A stretch of DNA of 64,000 bases from Paenibacillus radicibacter (lineage in GTDB: Bacteria > Bacillota > Bacilli > Paenibacillales > NBRC-103111), in assembly GCF_024721995.1 (NCBI RefSeq), contig NZ_JANQBC010000013.1, forward strand, positions 151,980 through 215,979. The letters are read 5' to 3'. The notes below the pieces were generated by a model. It was given only the letters and a program-made list of their open reading frames with translations. It had not been told where the DNA came from and ran no database searches. Made by a program: the position numbers and the translations under genes. Below, one piece after another: positions 9,266-18,900 of this stretch (position 1 is its first letter; every line of letters starts with the position of its first letter).

Positions 9266-9298
9266 GAGGCAGCTGCTCTATGCAGTCTGCCTCCTTTT
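9266..9298 (+). terminator. Terminator of the YjcZ-like gene
   Basis: GAGGCAG and CTGCCTC pair around a loop that itself can fold (CTGC...GCAG), followed by CTTTT, about 20 bases after the stop codon. Confidence 0.85.
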
Positions 9299-9382
9299 CG
9301 TCATGATTTGACATTTCCCGGGCAATTGTGGTTTGTTTAATGAAGATATTAATTCCTACATATAAGGTGGACAAGCCGTTAC

Positions 9383-9715
9383 ATGACAATCTCTATAATT
9401 GTTGAAGGAAAGAATGATCGTGCTAGGCTAAAGCGACTTCTTCATCCAGAAGTCCATATTCACTGTACATACGGAACTCCAAGTAATGAAACCCTAGATC
9501 AATTACGTCGAACTTGCTTTCACGATGAAGTGTATCTTTTTATGGACAATGATCCTGCTGGCAAAAAGATCCGCTCACTCCTGCGCGACATTTTCTCAGA
9601 TGCCGTACACATGTATACACGCAAAGGATATGCAGGCGTTGAAGGAACCCCTGATGAATATTTGCTAACTCAATTAGAAAAAGCAGGTCTCGATGAATAC
9701 ATCATGTATCCATAA
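9383..9715 (+). CDS. Stand-alone Toprim domain protein
   Basis: 110 residues, essentially one Toprim fold. The N-terminal IIVEGKNDRARL supplies the catalytic glutamate, and LFMDNDPAGKKIRSLLRDIF supplies the metal-binding DxD. Toprim domains cleave or transfer phosphodiesters in primases, topoisomerases, OLD nucleases and RNase M5. This protein is shorter than RNase M5 and lacks its C-terminal extension. The ATG has AAGGTGG upstream at rather long spacing. It is monocistronic and converges on the sco gene. A nucleic-acid role is likely; the target is unknown. Confidence 0.8.
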   Translation: MTISIIVEGKNDRARLKRLLHPEVHIHCTYGTPSNETLDQLRRTCFHDEVYLFMDNDPAGKKIRSLLRDIFSDAVHMYTRKGYAGVEGTPDEYLLTQLEKAGLDEYIMYP

Positions 9716-9731
9716 CCCGAGATCCTGCTTC
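9676..9731 (-). terminator. Terminator of the ctaB-sco operon, overlapping the end of the Toprim gene
   Basis: On the minus strand AAGCAGGATCTCG pairs with CGAGACCTGCTT (one mismatch) and is followed by TTTTTC. One arm lies inside the last codons of the convergent Toprim gene, so the coding sequence and terminator share bases. Confidence 0.6.
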
Positions 9732-9738
9732 ATTCGTC

Positions 9739-10362
9739 TTACTTTTCTTTAGCCAACGCCGCTACATCCTTAGCAATTTGCTCTGGTGTGTTTTTCTCAT
9801 CGTTCGGGTCATAGTAATTACGTACTTGACCTTTCTTATCGACAAGAACAATGACATTCGTATGAATGAACGTATCTTTCTTCTTATCATGAATGATCGC
9901 CACTCCGAACTTTTCCCCGATTACACGTGTCCCCTCTTCATCACCGCGAAGGAACGACCAACCCGTTGGATCAACACCATACCCTTGTGAATATTGAGTT
10001 AATTTAGCTAGTGTGTCTTTCTCTGGATCCATCGTAATGGAGAACATGTGCGCCTTCGTTCCAAACAAATCTTTATCTTTCAGTGCTAACTGCACTTTGC
10101 TCAAATATTGAGTGGTGGGCGGACATACATCCGGACAAGATGCGAAGAAGAAATACACAAGTCTAACTTTATCATCATACTCTGAAAACTTCATTTGCTT
10201 GCTATCTGTGCTTTGCAATTCGAACTCTGGTGCTTGTTGCAGCACTTTAAGTGCGCTTGCTGTCTCATCTTTGAACCATAATTTATAAGCAAAAGTTCCA
10301 ATAATAGCTAATAAAATAACGACTGTTGCAATTTTAAACCAATTCTTCGACAATGACGCCAT
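9739..10362 (-). CDS. SCO1/SenC family copper chaperone for cytochrome c oxidase
   Basis: 207 residues. An N-terminal membrane anchor (residues 10-30) is followed by a thioredoxin-fold domain. The copper ligands are visible: Cys76 and Cys80 in SCPDVCPPT, and His167 in FIHTNVIVLVD. Sco proteins deliver copper to the CuA site of cytochrome c oxidase and act outside the membrane. There is no lipobox cysteine, so it is anchored by its helix and is not a lipoprotein. It follows ctaB by six bases in what is clearly one operon for oxidase assembly. Confidence 0.93.
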   Translation of the reverse strand: MASLSKNWFKIATVVILLAIIGTFAYKLWFKDETASALKVLQQAPEFELQSTDSKQMKFSEYDDKVRLVYFFFASCPDVCPPTTQYLSKVQLALKDKDLFGTKAHMFSITMDPEKDTLAKLTQYSQGYGVDPTGWSFLRGDEEGTRVIGEKFGVAIIHDKKKDTFIHTNVIVLVDKKGQVRNYYDPNDEKNTPEQIAKDVAALAKEK

Positions 10363-10368
10363 AATTAC

Positions 10369-11325
10369 TTAGCTCCCTTTGTGCACCGTATCAATAATCA
10401 TAAGGATTAGAAGGATCATCAAGTAGTTAATCGAGAACATAAAGTTCCCCTTCGCCCACTTCATATCATCTTTCGTACTGAAGCCTTTGAAGCATTGGTA
10501 TACCCATATAAGACCAAGTACCGTTGCCCCGATCAAATAAATCTTACCTACATAACCGAATACAGAAAGTAAGATCGATACTGGAACAAGCAGAACGACA
10601 TAACGCATCATCGCGTGCTTGGTTACTTCCACACCTTTAACGACAGGTAGTAGTGGGAATCCTGCTGCTGCATAATCTTCTCTACGACGAATACCAAGTG
10701 CCCAGAAGTGCGGCGGCTGCCATAGGAACATGAATCCGAATAGGATGAGTGCACCGATTGCATCCGTAGTCTCTACCGCGCAGAAGCCGATAACCGGAGG
10801 AACCGCACCTGAGAATGCACCTACGAATGTGCTCCATACGGATGTACGCTTAAACCATGCTGTGTACAAACCAACGTATAGGACAAATCCAAGTACGCCG
10901 AGCAAAGCTGCTACGTGTGTTGTACCAAAAGCAAGAATCGCGATCCCGATCACACCCAAGATTATCCCGAACGTCATAACAGTAGCCGGCGTCATAAGCC
11001 CACTTGGCAGCGCACGTTTAGCCGTACGTTCCATCTTCGCATCCATATCACGGTCCAAGTAGTTATTAATTACAGTACCTGATGCCATGACGAACGCTGT
11101 ACCGATTAACGTGTAGAAAAGTAATATCCAATTAATATCCCAACCCGAAGCAACCCAGAAACCTGCTAATGTTGCTAGAGAATTAGAATAAATAATACCT
11201 GGCTTTATGAGTCTAAAATAATCTTTGATCGTCGCACGTCTTTTTACAGTATCATCTGAAATTGCAATATGTTCAGATTGATGGGAAATAGTCGCGGATT
11301 CCTCAAAGCTTAGTTGCTTATCCAC
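10369..11325 (-). CDS. ctaB: Protoheme IX farnesyltransferase
   Basis: Polytopic UbiA-superfamily prenyltransferase, 318 residues, that attaches farnesyl diphosphate to heme B to make heme O, the first step to heme A. The diphosphate-binding motif NNYLDRDMDAKMERTAKR and the second loop with RREDYAAAGFPLLPV are both present. The start is GTG with AAGGGGG seven bases upstream. It is transcribed ahead of the sco gene. The oxidase structural genes are not in this window. Confidence 0.96.
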   Translation of the reverse strand: MDKQLSFEESATISHQSEHIAISDDTVKRRATIKDYFRLIKPGIIYSNSLATLAGFWVASGWDINWILLFYTLIGTAFVMASGTVINNYLDRDMDAKMERTAKRALPSGLMTPATVMTFGIILGVIGIAILAFGTTHVAALLGVLGFVLYVGLYTAWFKRTSVWSTFVGAFSGAVPPVIGFCAVETTDAIGALILFGFMFLWQPPHFWALGIRRREDYAAAGFPLLPVVKGVEVTKHAMMRYVVLLVPVSILLSVFGYVGKIYLIGATVLGLIWVYQCFKGFSTKDDMKWAKGNFMFSINYLMILLILMIIDTVHKGS

Positions 11326-11431
11326 TTTGAAACCCCCTTATAAAAAATCTATTTCCTCATCATATCAATGCAATTCATGTTTGACAATAAAATGGCACTA
11401 GATGTCATGATATTGTCGATTACTAGCTGGT

Positions 11432-11713
11432 TTAAATCTGGGTGAAATGCCAAATATTTATTTTGGAAATACCACCTTTTACATATCCCGTAAATTCAGC
11501 CCATTCTTCCTCGTCTTCATCTTTTCTTCTTCCTTTTAAAAGCAAATATTCTTCATGGTCCAGCGCATCCCATTGTTCGACGAACAAACCGGGTTGATCC
11601 GTTCCTTCGTACAATTCGAGATGCTTATAGTCTCTCAGCTTTTTTTCCATAAAGCGCAAGTAACTTTCTCGGCTCTCCGGCATAATGTGATATTCAACCC
11701 ATACTTTATACAT
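11432..11713 (-). CDS. Unrecognised small cytoplasmic protein, possible dimeric alpha-beta barrel
   Basis: 93 residues with the order VWVEYHIMPESRESYLRFMEKK...LELYEGTDQPGLFVEQW, resembling the beta-alpha-beta layout of antibiotic-biosynthesis-monooxygenase or NIPSNAP-type dimeric barrels. The middle is very acidic (EDEEEWAEF). No catalytic residue stands out. The ATG with GGGGG ten bases upstream is preferred over an in-frame TTG two codons earlier. It is monocistronic, between ctaB and the divergent yfhP. The fold assignment is a guess from pattern. Confidence 0.7.
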   Translation of the reverse strand: MYKVWVEYHIMPESRESYLRFMEKKLRDYKHLELYEGTDQPGLFVEQWDALDHEEYLLLKGRRKDEDEEEWAEFTGYVKGGISKINIWHFTQI

Positions 11714-11837
11714 GTACAATTAGCCCCCGCTCAAAATTTAATGAAATCGATTAAACATGGTAAACTAAAGCTAGTCAATCTGTTGTCCAAGCATCTAAGC
11801 TTTCAGAACTCTACTACCAGCATGAGGAGGTACTCCA

Positions 11838-12821
11838 TTGGATACAGGCACCCATCTTGTCGTTGGATTCGGACTTGCCGGACTTGCTCATATCGATCCA
11901 GTCGTAGCATCTGATCCTACTGTTATGACAGCTGTCCTTATCGGCACTGTGCTTGGTTCACAAGCACCTGATCTGGATACGTTAACCCGATTAAAAGGCA
12001 ATGCGCTGTACGTCCGCAACCATCGCGGAATTTCCCACTCTCTGCCGTTTATCGCTTTTTGGATTAGCTCCATTACTTTGCTCCTCACGGTGTTATTTGG
12101 ACCTCTACCGCTAGGACATGTGCTACTATGGGTCAGTATCGCCGTCTTTTTGCACGTGTTCATGGATCTGTTTAACACCTATGGTACGCAAGGTGTATGG
12201 CCTTTATCCAACAAGTGGATTTCGTGGAACATCATCCACATCTTCGACGTGTTTATTTTTACAAGTCACGTGATTGCAATTGGGTTATGGGCATTTCACC
12301 TAATTGACCCTAAACTAATTTTTCCGACACTTTACGCGCTGATTGCGTTATACTATATATGGCGTACGTATGTACACGCTGACGTCATGAAATCATTGCC
12401 GCGCAAAGACCTTTCATTTGGGCAAGGTGATCGTTATATAGCGATTCCAACGATCCATCCCGCTCACTGGAATATCGTTAAGATTCTAATGGATGGTACA
12501 TATGAAGTTGGTGAACTTCGTGGTGGTTTACTGCGCTGGATTGAGAAAGTGGAGTCTGATACCCACAAAGCTGTTGAAGTATCGAAACAGCATCCAGATG
12601 TACAGGCATTGCTTTATTTCTCATCATACACGGCTGCTGAGCTAACCGTCCACCCGTGGGGATATGAAGTACGATGGGCAGATATTCGCTATCGTCACCG
12701 CAAGCAATATCCTTTCGTTGCTGTATTATTGATGGACAAGGAATATCAGACAATCAGCTCCTATGTAGGTTGGCTAAGCGACTCTAAGCTAGAGAAAAGA
12801 TTGCATCCCGAACCTCGTTAA
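11838..12821 (+). CDS. yfhP: YfhP family membrane protein, metal-dependent hydrolase type (DUF457)
   Basis: 327 residues, the same length as B. subtilis YfhP. The N-terminus MDTGTHLVVGFGLAGLAHIDP, the GSQAPDLDTLTRLKG segment, RNHRGISHS and LHVFMDLFNTYGTQ carry the His and Asp residues conserved in this LexA-binding/metal-dependent membrane hydrolase family, spread over four or five membrane helices. The C-terminal 130 residues are soluble. It starts at TTG with GAGGAGG upstream. The biochemical activity has not been established as far as I know. Confidence 0.88.
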   Translation: MDTGTHLVVGFGLAGLAHIDPVVASDPTVMTAVLIGTVLGSQAPDLDTLTRLKGNALYVRNHRGISHSLPFIAFWISSITLLLTVLFGPLPLGHVLLWVSIAVFLHVFMDLFNTYGTQGVWPLSNKWISWNIIHIFDVFIFTSHVIAIGLWAFHLIDPKLIFPTLYALIALYYIWRTYVHADVMKSLPRKDLSFGQGDRYIAIPTIHPAHWNIVKILMDGTYEVGELRGGLLRWIEKVESDTHKAVEVSKQHPDVQALLYFSSYTAAELTVHPWGYEVRWADIRYRHRKQYPFVAVLLMDKEYQTISSYVGWLSDSKLEKRLHPEPR

Positions 12822-12835
12822 ATTTATACACAAAC

Positions 12836-12865
12836 AAAGCTCAAGGGAATATTCCCTTGAGCTTT
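12836..12865. terminator. Bidirectional terminator between yfhP and the SASP gene
   Basis: AAAGCTCAAGGGAA and TTCCCTTGAGCTTT form a nearly uninterrupted perfect hairpin between two convergent genes; T-rich sequence follows on the yfhP side. Confidence 0.85.
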
Positions 12866-12887
12866 AATATCTGGTATTCAAAAATGA

Positions 12888-13100
12888 CTAGCGGCCTTGA
12901 CCACCGGAAAGTGATTGTTCAGCCATTTGAACCAAACGCTTTGTAATTCCTCCACCGATCGAACCAGTATCACGGGAAGTCATGTTGCCGTGGTATCCGT
13001 CTTTAGAGAATGAAATACCAAGCTCTTGTGCTACTTCATACTTCATTTGATCAAGTGCTTTGTTTGCCTGTGGTACTACTAGTGTATTGCGACCTGCCAT
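12888..13100 (-). CDS. Small acid-soluble spore protein, alpha/beta type
   Basis: 70 residues. Alpha/beta SASPs coat spore DNA and protect it from UV and heat, then serve as an amino acid store at germination. The germination protease region is MKYEVAQELGI, and the second conserved block is GNMTSRDTGSIGGGITKRLVQMAE. Length and both blocks match the family. It is monocistronic. Expression in the forespore from sigma-G is expected from the family; I could not assign a promoter by eye. Confidence 0.95.
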   Translation of the reverse strand: MAGRNTLVVPQANKALDQMKYEVAQELGISFSKDGYHGNMTSRDTGSIGGGITKRLVQMAEQSLSGGQGR

Positions 13101-13208
13101 AATAAATCAACATCCTTTCAACTCATGATTGTTTTGATGTATTTTGCAAGCTTGCAAACATAGTATGTGAAACAGATTAAATAATATTCATGCTAGGAGA
13201 TGAACTTT

Positions 13209-13397
13209 TTGAAAAAATCCATGGCTTTACTTTTCGCAGTTATCGGAACCTTACTACTCGCATCCATTGCTTACTTTATCGCTGCACGAGAGCCTTGGTT
13301 GTTAGTGCTTGCCATCCTCGTTAATATTGGCTTTCTTGGATTCAGCTTCGCCTACAAAGCTCGTAAACGTCGTCAAGCTGAACAAGCACAGTCCTGA
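13209..13397 (+). CDS. DUF5325 family small membrane protein (YlaF-like)
   Basis: 62 residues with two membrane helices (MALLFAVIGTLLLASIAYFI and LVLAILVNIGFLGFSF) and a short basic tail, the arrangement of the YlaF/DUF5325 family. I place the start at TTG of MKKSMALL because AGGAG lies nine bases upstream; the ATG three codons earlier would sit directly on that ribosome binding site. Function unknown. It is convergent with trpS, five bases apart. Confidence 0.7.
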   Translation: MKKSMALLFAVIGTLLLASIAYFIAAREPWLLVLAILVNIGFLGFSFAYKARKRRQAEQAQS

Positions 13398-13402
13398 ATC
13401 AC

Positions 13403-14386
13403 TTAATCTAGAATGAAGCCCATCTTCTCTTTCACTTCACGTAGTGTGGCATTTGCTGTAGCAGATGCCCGCTCCGCACCCTCACGTAAAATCTTCGCAA
13501 TTTCACCAGAAGCCCGAATTTGACGATAACGCTCTTGAATTGGCTCAAGTAGTGCGACTACAACCTCTGCTAGATCCTTCTTAAATGGACCATAACCTTG
13601 ACCTTCATACTTCGCTTCGATCTCAGCGATTGTCATATTGGAGCACTCGGAATAGATGCTCATCAAGTTGCTCACTTCCGGTTTGTTCTGTGGATCATAT
13701 TTCACTTCGCGACCTGAATCCGTTACGGCACGAGAGATTTTCTTGCGAATAACTGCTGGCTCATCCAACATAAGAATGAAGCTTGCTGCGTTCGTGCTGC
13801 TCTTGCTCATTTTCTTAGATGCATCATCAAGAGACATAATGCGTGCACCCACTTCTGGGATGTAAGGCTGTGGAATTGGGAACGTTTCGCCAAATCGATT
13901 GTTAAAGCGATTCGCTAAGTCACGAGTCAGCTCCAAGTGCTGCTTCTGATCATCTCCAACAGGAACCATCGTTGCTTTATATAGTAAAATGTCTGCTGCC
14001 ATTAGTGAAGGGTATGTGAATAAACCCGCACCGATGGAATCTTTTCCTTCGGATTTATCTTTGAACTGTGTCATACGCTCTAGCTCACCCATATATGTGA
14101 GTGTCGTCATCAACCAGCCAAGCTCAGCGTGCGCAGGTACATGAGATTGCAAGAACACTGCCGCTTTGTTTGGATCAATACCGGATGCAATGAATAGCGC
14201 TACCGCGGACTCTATATTCTCGCGAAGTGTTGCTGGATCTTGCGGTACTGTAATGGAATGCAAGTCCACCACCATGAAGTGACAGTCATGCACATGCTGA
14301 AGCTTCGTATAGTTACGCAAAGCCCCGATGTAGTTCCCAATTGTTAATTGACCACTTGATTGAATACCTGAAAGTACAGTTGCCAT
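13403..14386 (-). CDS. trpS: Tryptophanyl-tRNA synthetase
   Basis: Class I aminoacyl-tRNA synthetase, 327 residues, charging tRNA-Trp. The HIGH-like element is SGQLTIGNY near residue 15, and the KMSKS loop is KKMSKSSTN near residue 192. The dimer and anticodon regions follow in the usual order. Upstream lies a complete T-box leader with a UGG specifier, so expression responds to uncharged tRNA-Trp. A palindromic intergenic repeat is inserted between leader terminator and start codon. Confidence 0.98.
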   Translation of the reverse strand: MATVLSGIQSSGQLTIGNYIGALRNYTKLQHVHDCHFMVVDLHSITVPQDPATLRENIESAVALFIASGIDPNKAAVFLQSHVPAHAELGWLMTTLTYMGELERMTQFKDKSEGKDSIGAGLFTYPSLMAADILLYKATMVPVGDDQKQHLELTRDLANRFNNRFGETFPIPQPYIPEVGARIMSLDDASKKMSKSSTNAASFILMLDEPAVIRKKISRAVTDSGREVKYDPQNKPEVSNLMSIYSECSNMTIAEIEAKYEGQGYGPFKKDLAEVVVALLEPIQERYRQIRASGEIAKILREGAERASATANATLREVKEKMGFILD

Positions 14387-14436
14387 TGTTATTACCTCCT
14401 ATTGTAAATGAAATGAAGCGTGAACGAAAAGTGAAC

Positions 14437-14560
14437 GAAGGAGAAAAGAAGCACTGGAGGAGCGGAGCGTTCGACTTTGAAAGAGTGAAAACACCTTAAA
14501 ATCAATTCAAATTTCACGATTTCACCGGAGACCGGAAGTGCTTCTTTTATCTGCAGTTAC
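14437..14560 (+). repeat. Palindromic intergenic repeat, copy A
   Basis: About 124 bases with nested inverted repeats. Outer arms AAAAGAAGCACT (14444-14455) and AGTGCTTCTTTT (14537-14548) match perfectly. Inner arms near GAAAGAGTGAAA and TTTCACGATTTC differ at two positions. Between them lie GGAGCGGAGCGTTCG on the left and GGAGACCGGAAGT on the right, shared with copies B and C. It lies inside the trpS leader, between the T-box terminator and the trpS start. Confidence 0.75.
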
Positions 14561-14586
14561 CTACTTTTCGAGCGCGCTGATTGAAC

Positions 14587-14870
14587 GCAAAAAAGGCCTC
14601 TCTCCGCAAAGGGACGAGAGACCGTGGTGCCACCCTAATTCGTCTTGCATGAATAGACAACAATGCCTTTTTCAAGTAAGACCTTCATAAGCTCTGATAA
14701 CGGTGAGCTGCCGATCCGTATACTGAACATGAGTACTCTTACGCACTCACGCGTTCCACCTCAAGCTCAAGGATCCATTCATTCGCCTGTTCTACCGATT
14801 CACACCAACCACCGGCTCTCTGAAATCACGTGTGCGAACTACTAATTCCTCTCATTGCAATTAACTATTT
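14587..14870 (-). promoter_or_regulatory. Trp T-box riboswitch leader with terminator
   Basis: The minus strand shows the T-box sequence AGGGTGGCACCACGG at 14622-14636, which pairs with the acceptor end of uncharged tRNA, and an overlapping terminator hairpin (GGTCTCTC...GAGAGGCC) followed by six T at 14589-14623. Stem I has the usual distal-loop motif GGTGTGAATCGG. The likely specifier codon is UGG at 14775-14777, in the context GAATGGA. Uncharged tRNA-Trp would favour the antiterminator and let transcription run into trpS. Confidence 0.93.
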
Positions 14871-14877
14871 GGAACAT

Positions 14878-14906
14878 ATTATACTCAATTGACAGAAATG
14901 TGACAA
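14878..14906 (-). promoter_or_regulatory. Sigma-A promoter of trpS
   Basis: TTGTCA and TATAAT separated by 17 bases, placed just upstream of the T-box stem I. Confidence 0.85.
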
Positions 14907-14971
14907 GCCCCACCCTGTTTGTTACAATTAATGCATAATAATATTTTTCCAGTCAGAGAGGATGGATAGGA

Positions 14972-15919
14972 TTGATTACACAACAAGAATGGCAAGGCGA
15001 AACGTTATATATTTTGGAAAATGAACATTTAAGCATTAGCTTATGTCCATCGATTAATAATAACCTCATTCGAATTTGGGACAAAAAATTAAACCGTGAA
15101 GTACTTCGTGTACCAGAAAATCCAGATATTCTGAAGGAAAAGCCTGCACACTTTGGCACACCCGTGCTTATGCCACCAAACCGTATTGGTGGAGGTCAAT
15201 TTACATTCGAGGGTCGTCCATACCAATTCGCTGTAAATCGTGCGAATAACATGCATAATCATGGTATTTTACAGAATCTACCTTGGACAGTGAAATCCAC
15301 AAGTGAAGATAATGGCGTAATTTCCATTACTTCTACATTCCGTTCAACTGACTTCCCTGAGGTGATGGAGCAGTATCCACACGATGTGGAAATGGAGATT
15401 ACGTACGAATTAATCGGTTCCAAAGTGAATCACAAATACAAGTTTACGAATCATAGCGAGTTAAACGCTCCATTCGGTTATGGTCTTCATACTTGGTTCC
15501 TGCTAGATAACAAGCCAGGAGATTGGAATCTTACGATACCGATGATCGGTCTATGGGAACTTGAGAATGCATTGCCGACGGGTGAAATCGTACCACTAGG
15601 TAAATATGAATCCCTCTTAAATGGTTCGACTCTTGAAGGCTTTGATATTGACGGTGTATTCCAGATCGGGGACAACCCTTGTATCGCGGTACTTGAGAAC
15701 AATACTTGTAAGCTCACATATTCATCAGAATCCCCGCTTATGAAGCACTGGGTTCTTTACACACAAGGGGTTGCTGACAACTTTGTCTGCCTAGAACCTT
15801 ATACTTGGGTAACGAACGCACCTAATCTCAACCTACCGCCTGAGGTTACTGGTCTACAATCCATTAAGCCTAACCAAACGCTTGAGCTTGATGTATTGCT
15901 AAATATTGAACACAAGTAA
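14972..15919 (+). CDS. Aldose 1-epimerase family protein
   Basis: 315 residues of GalM-type beta-sandwich mutarotase, interconverting sugar anomers in the cytoplasm. MPPNRIGGGQF, the NNMHNHG segment (catalytic histidine) and YGLHTWFLL match the family; LEPYTWVTNAPN near the C-terminus carries the likely catalytic glutamate. It starts at TTG just after a GGATGGATAGG purine run; an ATG ten bases upstream is in another frame. It is monocistronic, and the preferred sugar is not predictable. Confidence 0.87.
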   Translation: MITQQEWQGETLYILENEHLSISLCPSINNNLIRIWDKKLNREVLRVPENPDILKEKPAHFGTPVLMPPNRIGGGQFTFEGRPYQFAVNRANNMHNHGILQNLPWTVKSTSEDNGVISITSTFRSTDFPEVMEQYPHDVEMEITYELIGSKVNHKYKFTNHSELNAPFGYGLHTWFLLDNKPGDWNLTIPMIGLWELENALPTGEIVPLGKYESLLNGSTLEGFDIDGVFQIGDNPCIAVLENNTCKLTYSSESPLMKHWVLYTQGVADNFVCLEPYTWVTNAPNLNLPPEVTGLQSIKPNQTLELDVLLNIEHK

Positions 15920-15934
15920 TTAACTTTTTCATGC

Positions 15935-15979
15935 AAAAAGAGGATCGCCGCTTAATGTACAGCTAGGCGATCCTCTTTT
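15935..15979. terminator. Bidirectional terminator between the epimerase and collagenase genes
   Basis: AAAAAGAGGATCGCC and GGCGATCCTCTTTT form a strong stem between two convergent genes, with T-rich flanks on both strands. Confidence 0.92.
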
Positions 15980-15997
15980 CTTTTTCACACCGTAGAA

Positions 15998-18900
15998 TTA
16001 ATCAATTTGAATTGTATAAGGAATCTGCAGTGATGAGAAATTATAAATGTAGATATAGTATCTGCCGACGCCTGCATTGTACGTTCCGACTAATTTATCA
16101 GGTGAGCTTACATTCGGATAAGAAACATAATTTTGCAGGTCACTATCTTTGTAAAGAAGCCAGTTCAGACCTTGCTTGCCGAACTCATCTAACGTAATCG
16201 TTAAGTTAGCTGCTGTCGTCACATCAAAGTAGAAGATATCGACATCACTACCATTTGCACTTGTTCCAGATACAAGCTTATGCATCGCGACTGGCCCATT
16301 GGCTTGATTAAACGAATTATTCGGCTCACTCTCAGTCGTAATGTCACCTACTGGATCTGGTGGCGCTACAGTAACTGCAACACTTTGCGAATTCGTCAAT
16401 CCTTTATTATCTGTCACGGTTAAGGTCACTGTATACGTACCTGCTTGTTGATACGTATGATTTGGATTCGCATTACTATTCGTCGGCGTTCCATCTCCAA
16501 AATTCCAAGAGTAAGATGCAATTGTACCATCAGGATCAACGGAACCTTGACTGCTGAATGCAATTGCAGTACCTGCCTTACCTGAGTAAGGTCCATTCAC
16601 ATTCGCTTGCGGTGGCTGGTTAACAGGAACAGTTGTAATCGTTGCTGTCGTCTGCTGTACATTCGTCAGCCCACCGTTATCTGTCACGGTCAATTTCACA
16701 TTGAAATTGCCTGCTGCTTGATAAGCGTGAGTTGGATTTGCAGCTGTGCTTGTAGTGCCATCACCGAAATCCCATAAATAGGATGTAATCGTACCATCTG
16801 GGTCAGTCGAACCTTGACTGCTGAAATTGATTGTTTGCCCCGCTTGACCGCTGTATGGACCATTCACTTTCGATACAGGAGGTTGATTCACAGCATTAGC
16901 CGTACTTGATTTACCGTGGAACACCACATCATACTCGAACTTGCCTGCAGCATTCACGCGATAATTCGTAAAGTAGCTAGTTAATGTCTTGTACCCGCTC
17001 CACGCATACCCATTCATCGTCGTTAAGAAGCCGTTCGCAATGTTATTCATCGTTTTCCAGTCTGCCACTTCTCCCTGAGATGCGGAACCTGTGTAAGTTC
17101 CATGCAGAGTAAACGTATCGAAATAAGGGGATTTATGTGTAGCCGTCTCCACATTCGTAAGTCCTGTAGCCGTCGTAATCTCACTATAAATCTCCGAGTT
17201 GTTCTTCGCTTCTGGCTGTAACAAATAATCATCTGCCACTTGCGGTGTCGTTAAGTTCGGATATGCATTTACAAGCGATTGAATCTCACTTTGATAATCC
17301 GTATTGAACTGAGTATCATTGCTCCAAGCACTGATCAAGCTATCATATCCAGTTACATTGTTGCTACGTAAAGCTTTGAATAAATTGTTGTACTTATCCC
17401 ACTTCTTCCCATGCATCATGTATTGCAATGCGAAGGAGTAGTGGTAGAAATCGAATGAACCGTATTTGGAATGCAACGTCTGATTGGCCGTATACCAGCT
17501 GCTTGATGGCGTGTTCGCGATGTTGCTTACAACCGATTTTCTTGGCAAAATATTCGTTAAACGCGTAGCCCCTGCCATCAGCTCCGCATTCCCTTCTTCA
17601 AACCAAGTCAGACGCTCGTTCTGATAAATCGGTCCACTACCCCAAGGTCCAGGCACCGCATAACGTCCTTGCAAATAGTGCGTGTACTCATGTCTGAACA
17701 ATTCCTCTAAGCTGTAGATGCTCTCCTGTGTTGTCCGTTCGTATGTAAAGAAAGTGCCATCACCCTCGATATACATACCGCCATTGTTCGTGTCATAGCC
17801 GTACAAGATGCTATTCATCGTATATTCAGCAGGACTATTGTAGATCACAACTGTCAAGATATCATCTGGATTACCTAATTCAAGCTCACGATCAGAACCA
17901 TTCATCCGATGGAATTGCGCTTTCACTTCCTTGGAAGCCCAATATAGACGCTGAATTTTCTCTGTTGTTACGTTACTACCCGTTCGGAAAATGTAAGCTC
18001 CATCATCGAAGGAGTACGTGTTCGGCAAATATTTTGCCTTACCTGCTGCAATCAATTGCTGGAAGTTAATGTTCACGCCATTGGCATTCACACCACCAAA
18101 CAAGTAATCAATAAAGCTCGCCGCAGTTAAATGCTGCTCACTGAGGTAAGGATACAAACTCATCGCTTGGGTGAGGACAACATTTCCTTTTTGCGGATTA
18201 GTATGATACTCACCTAGATAACCCATGTAATACAAGCCGTTATTAATGAGCCAGCTATTGTTGGCATTCGGATTTCCAAGTAGTGCGAGCTTCTCAATTT
18301 CAGCCAAGTACGGATCGATCTTTTTCTTAAAAGCTGCCTTCTCTGTGTTATTGAATGTCCACATGAGATCGTAGCCAATTCCTTTAATTACTTCATAGAA
18401 AGCTCCACTCTTATTGCGATCTTGTGCGTATTGTGCAATGTTCTGGTTATAATTCACGAGAATCGGAACAGACAATTGAATGATTTCTGTGTTAACAGAG
18501 GAGTTACCAACCATCATTCCAAACGATGCAATTACCCCTTCTTGTTTCGTCGTACCGAATTTGAATGCGGAGTTACTAGCAATTGCTTTAAGTGCTGGGA
18601 AGAGCTTGGCTTTGTAAGTGTTATTGTTCAAATAATTAAGCTGTGTATTGTAATAGCCCAAGTAGAATGCAGAACGCAGTACTTCAACAAGTGTCGGAAT
18701 ACCTTTGTCGTCATTTGCCGTATACTGAGCGCCTTTAGTTGCGAGAGCATTAATCAAGGCTTGCATCCGGTTCTGATCATTGTAAAAGGCATACGTATCG
18801 TTATTGTAATTAAAAAGTTCCGGGATTTGCCACCAATTTACACTGGAAATAAGATCGATAAGTGCTGGATAGCTTAATGTGTTTAGGTAAGCCATCGTAT

